Positions 17,120 to 24,211 of a DNA stretch of 64,000 bases are shown here, piece by piece (within the stretch, counting starts at the first letter, position 1; every line of letters starts with the position of its first letter). Origin of the DNA: Bradyrhizobium sp. MOS002. Its GTDB lineage: Bacteria > Pseudomonadota > Alphaproteobacteria > Rhizobiales > Xanthobacteraceae. The position numbers were made by a program, and so were the translations under genes. Under the pieces are notes generated by a model. That model was not told the DNA's origin. It did not search any database and saw nothing but the letters and a program-made list of their open reading frames with translations. The stretch is taken from NCBI RefSeq assembly GCF_003020115.1, contig NZ_PYFX01000003.1, positions 248,001-312,000 of the forward strand, given 5' to 3'.

Positions 17120-18493
17120 ATGAGCTCCCAACACAACAAGACATCGGTCGCGGCGATCTCGATCTTCGCCAGTGGCGGCATGGCGGCGGCCAAGTTCGCG
17201 GTCGGAATCGCGATCGGCTCGCTGGCGCTGATCTCCGAGGCGCTGCATTCCTCGGTCGACCTGGTCGCCACCATCATCACCTGGGCGGTGGTGCGGGTGT
17301 CCGACAAACCGGCTGACGAGGAGCACCATTACGGCCACGGCAAGCTCGAGAGCGTCTCGGCACTGGGCGTCACCGCCCTGCTTTACGTGCTGGCGGGCGG
17401 CATCCTGGTCGAGTCCTACAGCCGGCTGCGCGAGGGAACGGCGCCGCCGACCATTTCGGCCGTGCCGTTCGTGGTGCTGGTGATCGACATTGTCGTCAAT
17501 CTCTGGCGCGCCCGTGCCCTGCACCGTGCCGCGCGGGAGACCAGGAGCCAGGCGCTCGCTGCCGATGCGCTGCATTTCGCCTCCGACGTGATGGGCTCGT
17601 TCGCCGTGATCGTGGGCCTGATCCTGGCCGGCCTCGGCTTCTGGTGGGGCGATGCCGCTGCCGCCGCCGCGGTAGCCGTGATGATCGCCCTGCTCGGCCT
17701 GCGCATGGCCGGCTCGACCGTGCAGACGCTGGTCGACCGCGCCCCGGAAGGCGCGCATGAGACGGCGACGGCCGCGATCCGCAGCGTGCCGGGTGTGATC
17801 GGCGTCGAGCGGCTCCGCGTGCGCATGGTCGGGGCAACCACGTTTATCGACACGATCGCAAAGGTGCCGCGGACTTACCCCATCGACCGGGTCGAGGACA
17901 TCAAGCGCAACGCGCAAGCGGCCGTCGAGAAGGCCTTCGGCGACACCGACCTCACCTTCACCGCGGTCCCCGTCGCGCGCGACAACGAGACCGTGCGCGA
18001 CCGCATCATGGTCATCGCCCACAATTCGGGCCTCGCCATCCACCACGTCACGGTGCACGATCTCGGCGCCAAGCTGATCGTCAGCATCGACCTCGAAGTC
18101 GACGCCGGGATGCAGCTCGACGCCGCCCATGATGTCGCCAACACGCTGGAGCGCAACATCCAGGAAGAGTTCGGCGCGGACGTCGAGGTCGACGTCCACA
18201 TCGAGCCGTTGGAACCGGAACTGCCGTTCGGGGTCGACGCCGAACGGGAACGAGTCCGGGCCATCGCCGCCGCCCTGACGGAATATGCCGCCGGCGGCGA
18301 GATCCACGACATCCACAATGTCCGCGTCCGCAACACCGACGCCGGCGAGATCGTCAACTTCCACTGCCGCGCCGAGCCGTCAATGAGCGTGATCAAGGTG
18401 CACGAGCATGTCGACGCGATCGAGCGCGCGTTGCGGCGCGCGTTCCCGAGCGTGAAGCGCGTCATCAGTCACGCCGAACCGCCGCGCGCGTGA
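17120..18493 (+). CDS. Cation diffusion facilitator (CDF) transporter with three C-terminal domains
   Basis: The N-terminal ~210 residues form the six-helix CDF transporter, with the metal-site motif ALHSSVDLVAT in TM2, HHYGHGKLES in the following loop and ALHFASDVMGS in TM5 (HxxxD), consistent with Zn2+/Fe2+/Mn2+ export driven by protons. The protein is 457 residues against about 300 for a standard CDF. The extra length is explained by three successive ferredoxin-like segments at about 214-290, 293-372 and 376-455, each with the alpha-helix/V-x-V pattern of the cytosolic dimerisation domain. The ATG at 17120 is preferred; the frame extends to 17036 but those residues overlap the region right after the palindromic repeat and are not CDF-like. 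Confidence 0.9.
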   Translation: MSSQHNKTSVAAISIFASGGMAAAKFAVGIAIGSLALISEALHSSVDLVATIITWAVVRVSDKPADEEHHYGHGKLESVSALGVTALLYVLAGGILVESYSRLREGTAPPTISAVPFVVLVIDIVVNLWRARALHRAARETRSQALAADALHFASDVMGSFAVIVGLILAGLGFWWGDAAAAAAVAVMIALLGLRMAGSTVQTLVDRAPEGAHETATAAIRSVPGVIGVERLRVRMVGATTFIDTIAKVPRTYPIDRVEDIKRNAQAAVEKAFGDTDLTFTAVPVARDNETVRDRIMVIAHNSGLAIHHVTVHDLGAKLIVSIDLEVDAGMQLDAAHDVANTLERNIQEEFGADVEVDVHIEPLEPELPFGVDAERERVRAIAAALTEYAAGGEIHDIHNVRVRNTDAGEIVNFHCRAEPSMSVIKVHEHVDAIERALRRAFPSVKRVISHAEPPRA

Positions 18494-18599
18494 CAGAGAA
18501 TGTGCGAGGAGTCACACGTTCTCGTTTCGGACTCGCCACGCACGTAAGTTTGCGGACGCGCGAGGCGCAAACTGCGCGTTGGATAAGAATAAATTCGCG

Positions 18600-18614
18600 T
18601 TAACGATTCGTTGA
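18600..18614 (+). promoter_or_regulatory. CtrA-like site upstream of histidine kinase
   Basis: TTAA-N7-TTGA at 18600-18614 differs by one base from the alphaproteobacterial CtrA consensus TTAA-N7-TTAA. It lies 106 nt before the preferred kinase start. A single near-match can occur by chance. Confidence 0.35.
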
Positions 18615-18720
18615 CTCTCGACAGCCTGCGAAATCTGGATTCAAATCAACCATGATTCGGAAGCGATGTGGGGCTGCTTCCGAACTCAAGTTGCAAGCAG
18701 GTTTCCAGGGGGCTTTAGGC

Positions 18721-21051
18721 ATGTCGCGTGCAGACGCCGCGAACGCGTGCGTCCAATCCGATTCGATCAAAGGATTGGCGCAATCGATCGCGAAACCTGC
18801 CTATCATCGGCTCCTGATCGCGGAGCCGGCGCTGCGCCGTGCCGTGCCGACGCTCATCATCGCGTTCCTGATCACGATCTGCCTCGGCGCGTTCGTGCAG
18901 GTGGTCGACCAGACCCGCCAGAAGCGGATGGTCATCCGCCACGACATCTCGGCGCTCGCCGACCTGCTCGCCGAGCGCATCGACCGCCTCACCTCCGGGC
19001 GACAGGAGCGGCTGAAGAACATCGAGAGCCTGCCGGCGCTGCTGCCCGATCTCATTCCATCCTGGGGCACCGCGGCGGGCCGCCACGTCATCGTCACCTC
19101 TGCCGGAATCGACCGCCGCATCCTCGCCCGCATCCCGATCGACAGCGATCCCTCGGGCAACGACCGCCTGCTCGACGCGATCACGACGGCGCAACTGCTG
19201 GCGGCGCCGCCACGCGACGAAAACATCTCCGACATGACGCTGCCGAACGGCAACGCCGCGATGGCGACCTCGCGGCAGATCAAGTCGCTGCCCGGCTTCG
19301 TGACCGTGATCCAGGAGCGCAACGAGCCGATCTGGGGCTCGGACGCCGCGCTGTCGGTGACGCTGTCGGCCACCACCGGCTTCGTGGTCCTGATCCTCGG
19401 CTTCGCCTTCCACTGGCAGTCCACCCGTGCCCGCGAGGGCGACCTGATCAACGACGCCGTGCGCGGCCGGATCGACACCGCGCTCAACCGCGGCCGCTGC
19501 GGACTGTGGGACTGGGACCTGTCACGCGGCCGCATCTTCTGGTCGCAATCGATGTTTTCGATGCTCGGCCTCGACGGCCGCAACGAGCTCCTCACCTTCG
19601 GCGAGGTCAACGCGCTGGTGAAGTCCGACGACATCGACCTGTTCGAGATCGCCGACCAGCTCATCTCCGAGAAGATCGACCACATCGACCAGACCTTCCG
19701 CATGCAGCATGTCGACGGCCACTGGATCTGGCTCCGCGTCCGCTGCGAAAAGACCAGCGGCGCGACCGACTCCAGCGTGCACCTGATCGGGATCGCCGTC
19801 GACATCACCGAGCAGAAGAGCCTCGCCGAGCGGACCGTGGAAGCCGATTTGCGCCTGCGCGACGCGATCGAGACCATTCCCGAAGCCTTCGTGCTGTGGG
19901 ACGCAAGCGACCGCCTGGTGCTTTGCAATTCGCACTTCCAGCGCCTGCACAAGCTGCCCGACAGCGCCGTCATCCCCGGCACCTCCTACGAGACCGTGCT
20001 CGAGGTCGGCCGCATGCCCGAGGTCCGCACCCGGCACAACGAGACCGCGAGCCAGGGCCCCGGCGCGCGCACCTTCGAGGCGCAGCTCGACGACGGCAGC
20101 TGGTTGCACATCAGCGAGCGCCGCACCAAGGACGGCGGCTACGTCTCGGTCGGCACCGACATCACCCGCATCAAGGAGCACGAGCAGAAGCTGGTCGACA
20201 ACGATTTGCGCCTGCGCGCCACCGTCATCGACCTCAAGCGCTCGCAGGCAGCCCTGGAGCGCCAGGCAGGCGAACTCGCCGATCTCGCCGAGAAATACCA
20301 GCGCGAGAAGACCCGCGCCGAGGAAGCCAACCAGACCAAGTCGAAATTCCTCGCCAATATGAGCCACGAGCTGCGCACGCCGCTGAACGCGATCATCGGC
20401 TTCTCCGAGATCATGGGCTCGGGCATGTTCGGCGAACTCGGCTCGGAAAAGTACCAGGAATACTGCCACGACATCCTGACCAGCGGGCATTACCTGCTCG
20501 AAGTCATCAACGACATCCTCGACATGTCCAAGATCGAGGCCGGCCGCATGAAGCTCGACATGGAAGAGCTCGACCTGGCGCAGACGCTGGCGGAATCCCT
20601 GCGGGTCGTCACCGGCCGCGCGCAGGACAAGCACCTGACGCTCGACGCCGACATCGCAAAGTCCATCTCCGTCGTCGCCGACCGCCGCGCCACCAAGCAG
20701 ATCATCGTCAACCTGCTTTCCAACGCCGTGAAGTTCACGCCCGACGGCGGACGCATCGTGGTGCGCAGCCGGCAGCTCGACGACAGGATCGTTCTGATGA
20801 TCGCCGACACCGGCATCGGCATCGCGCCGCATTCGCTGGCGCGGCTCGGCCGCCCGTTCGAGCAGGTCGAGAGCCAGCTCACCAAGACCTATCACGGCTC
20901 GGGACTTGGTTTGGCGATCGCCCGCTCGCTGGCGCAGCTCCATGGCGGCTCGATGCGGCTGCGCTCCAAGCTCGAAGTCGGCACAGTCGTGCGCGTGACC
21001 CTACCCCGCGACGCGATCAAGGCGGCGTCCGGGATATCGGCCGCGGCCTGA
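18721..21051 (+). CDS. PAS-domain sensor histidine kinase (PleC/DivJ-like)
   Basis: The 776-residue protein has a transmembrane helix at about 42-62 and another at about 211-232 enclosing a periplasmic region, then PAS domains at about 255-365 and 385-490. A coiled segment leads into the HisKA domain (KFLANMSHELRTPLNAIIGF, phospho-acceptor His549) and HATPase (NLLSNAVKFTPDGG, IADTGIGIAP, GSGLGLAIARSLAQLHGG). This C-terminal core is the one found in PleC/DivJ-type cell-cycle kinases. It has no receiver domain and no adjacent response regulator. The start at 18721 has CAGGGGG upstream; an in-frame ATG at 18652 would add 23 residues without a ribosome-binding site. Confidence 0.88.
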   Translation: MSRADAANACVQSDSIKGLAQSIAKPAYHRLLIAEPALRRAVPTLIIAFLITICLGAFVQVVDQTRQKRMVIRHDISALADLLAERIDRLTSGRQERLKNIESLPALLPDLIPSWGTAAGRHVIVTSAGIDRRILARIPIDSDPSGNDRLLDAITTAQLLAAPPRDENISDMTLPNGNAAMATSRQIKSLPGFVTVIQERNEPIWGSDAALSVTLSATTGFVVLILGFAFHWQSTRAREGDLINDAVRGRIDTALNRGRCGLWDWDLSRGRIFWSQSMFSMLGLDGRNELLTFGEVNALVKSDDIDLFEIADQLISEKIDHIDQTFRMQHVDGHWIWLRVRCEKTSGATDSSVHLIGIAVDITEQKSLAERTVEADLRLRDAIETIPEAFVLWDASDRLVLCNSHFQRLHKLPDSAVIPGTSYETVLEVGRMPEVRTRHNETASQGPGARTFEAQLDDGSWLHISERRTKDGGYVSVGTDITRIKEHEQKLVDNDLRLRATVIDLKRSQAALERQAGELADLAEKYQREKTRAEEANQTKSKFLANMSHELRTPLNAIIGFSEIMGSGMFGELGSEKYQEYCHDILTSGHYLLEVINDILDMSKIEAGRMKLDMEELDLAQTLAESLRVVTGRAQDKHLTLDADIAKSISVVADRRATKQIIVNLLSNAVKFTPDGGRIVVRSRQLDDRIVLMIADTGIGIAPHSLARLGRPFEQVESQLTKTYHGSGLGLAIARSLAQLHGGSMRLRSKLEVGTVVRVTLPRDAIKAASGISAAA

Positions 21052-21054
21052 ATC

Positions 21055-21948
21055 CTACGATTGCAGCGACGGCGCGACTTCGCGCGCGACGTTGACCAGC
21101 GCCGCGATCAGCGGCGTCATTGGATCACGCTGCGGGATCACCATGCCGATGCTGTAATTGACATCGGGATCGGTGATCGGGATCGAGCGCACCGTATCGG
21201 AAAGGCCGAGCGTCTCGGCGAGCTTGGCCGGCATCACGCTGGCCCAGCGCCCCGTCTTCACATGCGTGAACAGCACGAGCAGCGAATTCGAGGTCAAGCT
21301 CGGCGTCGCCTCGGCGTCGACCGAACGTAATGCGCGATCGATGATGCGGCGGTTCTGCATGTCCGGCGTGAGCAGGCACAGCGGCACCTGTCCGACCTCC
21401 TTCCACGTCACCGTTTCGCGATCGCCGAACATTCCATCCGGCGCGGTGAGGAGACGATAGCTCTCGCTGTAGAGCGGGATGGTGCGCACCTTGCCGATCG
21501 GCTCGTTCTCGATATAGGTCAGTCCCGCATCCACCTCGAGATTCTCGAGCAGCCCCAGCACCTCGGATGAGGTGGTGGACTGGATGCGGAAACGCACCTC
21601 GGGATGCCTGGCGCGGAACGGCGTCGTCAGCGCAGCGACCATGCCGAGCACGGTCGGGATCGCGGCAATACGGATCTCGCCGGAGAGCTGATGCTTCAGC
21701 CCGTTGATCTCGTCACGCATCGCGCGGGCATCGCCCACGATCCGCCGCGCCCAATCGAGCGCCCGCTCGCCTTCCGGCGTAAAACCCTGGAAGCGGGAGC
21801 CGCGCTGGACCAGCATCACGCCGAGGATCTCCTCGAGCTGCTTCAGCCCGGTCGACATCGTCGGTTGCGTCACGCCGCACACTTCGGCGGCCCGGCCGAA
21901 ATGCCGTTCCTTCGCCAGCGCCAGCAATAGTTCAAGCTTGTCGAGCAA
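21055..21948 (-). CDS. LysR-family transcriptional regulator of the formate dehydrogenase operon
   Basis: The 297-residue protein has the N-terminal winged helix-turn-helix (KERHFGRAAEVCGVTQPTMS at about residues 13-32) and the periplasmic-binding-protein-like effector domain of LysR regulators, including IAAIPTVLG near residue 93. The most upstream usable start is TTG at 21948, preceded by AGGGG; no in-frame ATG fits the family N-terminus. It is divergent from fdsG with 223 nt between, the standard arrangement for a LysR regulator controlling its neighbour. It therefore probably activates fdsGBACD in response to formate or a related metabolite, which is inferred from context. The 3' end lies 3 nt from the histidine kinase stop (convergent). 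Confidence 0.9.
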   Translation of the reverse strand: MLDKLELLLALAKERHFGRAAEVCGVTQPTMSTGLKQLEEILGVMLVQRGSRFQGFTPEGERALDWARRIVGDARAMRDEINGLKHQLSGEIRIAAIPTVLGMVAALTTPFRARHPEVRFRIQSTTSSEVLGLLENLEVDAGLTYIENEPIGKVRTIPLYSESYRLLTAPDGMFGDRETVTWKEVGQVPLCLLTPDMQNRRIIDRALRSVDAEATPSLTSNSLLVLFTHVKTGRWASVMPAKLAETLGLSDTVRSIPITDPDVNYSIGMVIPQRDPMTPLIAALVNVAREVAPSLQS

Positions 21949-21974
21949 CCGGTCATCCCCTGGGATCGTGTGGT

Positions 21975-21994
21975 GGCATGCAAGCTAGCATGCC
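21975..21994. promoter_or_regulatory. LysR-type dyad near regulator start
   Basis: GGCATGC (21975-21981) and GCATGCC (21988-21994) are perfect 7-bp inverted arms 6 nt apart, 26 nt upstream of the LysR start. This is well placed for autoregulation. Confidence 0.5.
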
Positions 21995-22050
21995 CTACCC
22001 CTTCCAACACGCAAAAACCGCCCGGCGGACGGCTCCTATCGAAATTTCAA

Positions 22051-22077
22051 ATCGAATGATTGCCATCGCAAATCGAT
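22051..22077. promoter_or_regulatory. Imperfect dyad between LysR gene and fdsG
   Basis: TTGC-CATC-GCAA (22060-22071) sits inside the AT-rich segment ATCGA...TCGAT of the divergent intergenic region, 94 nt before the fdsG start. It is a candidate LysR activation site; the match to T-N11-A is only approximate. Confidence 0.35.
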
Positions 22078-22171
22078 CGGAATCCGCAATCGCAGCATGA
22101 GACGGCTTTATTGATCTTCGAACGATTCCAAGTAGTTTGCGGTCAACAGACGCTCTGGTCGAGAACGAAGA

Positions 22172-22648
22172 ATGACAACGGTTTACGAGCCTTGGGACGA
22201 AACGCGCGGCGCCGAGATCATCGCCGAACACAGCAGGCAGGAAGGCGCGACGCTGGTAATCCTGCACGCGCTCCAGGAGGCGTTCGGCTACGTGCCGGAG
22301 GCAGCCATTCCCATGGTGGCTCAGGCGCTCAATCTGTCGCGCGCCGAAGTGCATGGCGTGTTCACGTTCTACCATGATTTCCGCCACAAGCCGGCCGGCC
22401 GCCATGTGCTGAAGCTCTGCCGCGCGGAAGCCTGCCAGGCGGCGGGCGGCGACGCGCTGGCTGCGCGTGCGGAGGCGACGCTCGGCGTGTCGCTGGGCAG
22501 CACCACGGCCGATGACCGCGTCACGCTGGAGCCGATCTACTGCCTTGGACTGTGCGCAACCGCGCCGTCCGCGATGCTCGATGGCCGGCTGTTCGGCCGA
22601 CTCGATGAAAAGCGTATCGATGCACTCGTTGCGGAGGCGAAGCGATGA
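22172..22648 (+). CDS. fdsG: NAD-dependent formate dehydrogenase gamma subunit
   Basis: The 158-residue protein belongs to the NuoE-like thioredoxin-fold [2Fe-2S] family: AFGYVPEAAIPMVAQALN, the VHGVFTFYHDF block, and the four cluster ligands in CRAEACQ and CLGLC. FdsG passes electrons within the diaphorase part of the cytoplasmic molybdenum formate dehydrogenase. It is the first gene of the operon, with an ATG at 22172 behind GAACGAAG, and it overlaps fdsB by ATGA (22645-22648). Order fdsGBACD is the same as in Rhodobacter capsulatus and Cupriavidus. Expression is probably set by the divergent LysR protein. Confidence 0.95.
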   Translation: MTTVYEPWDETRGAEIIAEHSRQEGATLVILHALQEAFGYVPEAAIPMVAQALNLSRAEVHGVFTFYHDFRHKPAGRHVLKLCRAEACQAAGGDALAARAEATLGVSLGSTTADDRVTLEPIYCLGLCATAPSAMLDGRLFGRLDEKRIDALVAEAKR

Positions 22649-24201
22649 GCATCCGTCTATATGTCTCTCGCGATGCGGGTGCGCTTGCGGTCGGCGCCGA
22701 CGAGGTCGCGCTGGCGCTGGAGCAGGCCGCAGCCAAGCGTGGCATTGCGGTCGAGATCGTCAGGACCGGCTCGCGCGGCCTGTACTGGCTCGAGCCGCTG
22801 GTCGAGGTCGCGACGCCGCAGGGCCGGATCGCGTTCGGCCCCGTGACCAAGGCCGATGTGCCCTCCCTGCTCGACGCGCTCGCGAGCAACACGCCGCATC
22901 TGCTGCGGCTCGGGGCCACCGACGAGATCCCCTGGCTCAAGCGCCAGACCCGCCTCACCTTCGCGCGCTGCGGCGTGATCGACCCGCGCTCGCTCGATGA
23001 CTACCGCGCCCATGGCGGCTACAAGGGCCTCGAACGCGCGCTGTCGCTCGGCTCGGAAGCCATCCTCAATGACGTGACGGCGTCCGGTCTGCGCGGCCGC
23101 GGCGGCGCGGGCTTCCCGACCGGCATCAAGTGGAAGACGGTCGCGCAGGCGAAGGCGGATCGCAAGTTCATCGTCTGCAACGCTGACGAAGGCGACAGTG
23201 GCACCTTCGCCGACCGCATGATCATGGAAGGCGATCCCTTCCTCGTCATCGAGGGCATGACGACCGCCGGCATCACGGTCGGCGCGACCAAGGGCTACAT
23301 CTACATCCGCAGCGAATATCCGCACGCGGTCGAGGCGATGAACGCGGCCATCGTGGCGGCGAAGCGCGACGGCTATCTCGGCGCGAACATCGGCAGCTCC
23401 ACGCACAGCTTCGACCTCGAAGTGCGGGTCGGCGCCGGCGCTTACATTTGCGGCGAAGAGACCTCGCTGCTGGAAAGCCTCGAAGGCCGCCGCGGCCTCG
23501 TGCGCGCAAAGCCGCCACTGCCCGCGCATCACGGCCTGTTCGGCAAGCCGACCGTCATCAACAACGTGTTGTCGTTCGCCGCCATCCCCTTCATCCTGGC
23601 CGAAGGCGCCAAGGCCTATGCCGATTTCGGCATGGGTCGCTCGCGCGGTACGATGCCGATCCAGCTCGCCGGCAACATCCGCCACGGCGGGCTGTTCGAG
23701 ACCGCGTTCGGCGTCACGCTCGGCGAGCTCGTTGACGACATCGGCGGCGGCACGTTCACGGGCCGCCCGGTTCGCGCGGTGCAGGTCGGAGGTCCCCTGG
23801 GCGCCTACTTCCCGCGCGCGCTGTTCGACACGCCGTTCGACTACGAGGCCTTCGCCGCGCGCGACGGCCTGATCGGCCACGGCGGTATCGTCGTGTTCGA
23901 CGACAGCGTCGACATGCGCAAGCAGGCACGTTTCGCCATGGAATTCTGCGCCGTCGAATCCTGCGGCAAGTGCACGCCGTGCCGGATCGGTTCGACCCGC
24001 GGCGTCGAGACCATCGAGAAGATCATCAACGGCGAGCGCGTGAGCGAAAACCTCGCACTCGTCGAGGACCTCTGCAACACCATGAAATTCGGCTCGCTCT
24101 GCGCGCTCGGCGGCTTCACGCCCTACCCCGTGCTCAGCGCATTGAAGCATTTCCGGGAAGATTTCGTCCCGGCCCCGACCACGCTTCAGGCCGCGGAATA
24201 G
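22645..24201 (+). CDS. fdsB: NAD-dependent formate dehydrogenase beta subunit
   Basis: A 518-residue NuoF-like flavoprotein. It has an N-terminal thioredoxin-like part, then the FMN/NADH module: SGLRGRGGAGFPTGIKW, CNADEGDSGTFADRM, GAGAYICGEETSLLESLEG. The [4Fe-4S] ligands follow in ESCGKCTPCRIG around residues 440-455, with the fourth Cys in SLCALGGF. FdsB takes electrons from the formate-oxidising alpha subunit and reduces NAD+. Its start overlaps the fdsG stop by 4 nt, and fdsA follows after 10 nt, so the subunits are translated together. Length and motifs match the family; nothing appears truncated. Confidence 0.96.
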   Translation: MSIRLYVSRDAGALAVGADEVALALEQAAAKRGIAVEIVRTGSRGLYWLEPLVEVATPQGRIAFGPVTKADVPSLLDALASNTPHLLRLGATDEIPWLKRQTRLTFARCGVIDPRSLDDYRAHGGYKGLERALSLGSEAILNDVTASGLRGRGGAGFPTGIKWKTVAQAKADRKFIVCNADEGDSGTFADRMIMEGDPFLVIEGMTTAGITVGATKGYIYIRSEYPHAVEAMNAAIVAAKRDGYLGANIGSSTHSFDLEVRVGAGAYICGEETSLLESLEGRRGLVRAKPPLPAHHGLFGKPTVINNVLSFAAIPFILAEGAKAYADFGMGRSRGTMPIQLAGNIRHGGLFETAFGVTLGELVDDIGGGTFTGRPVRAVQVGGPLGAYFPRALFDTPFDYEAFAARDGLIGHGGIVVFDDSVDMRKQARFAMEFCAVESCGKCTPCRIGSTRGVETIEKIINGERVSENLALVEDLCNTMKFGSLCALGGFTPYPVLSALKHFREDFVPAPTTLQAAE

Positions 24202-24211
24202 GAGAACGACA

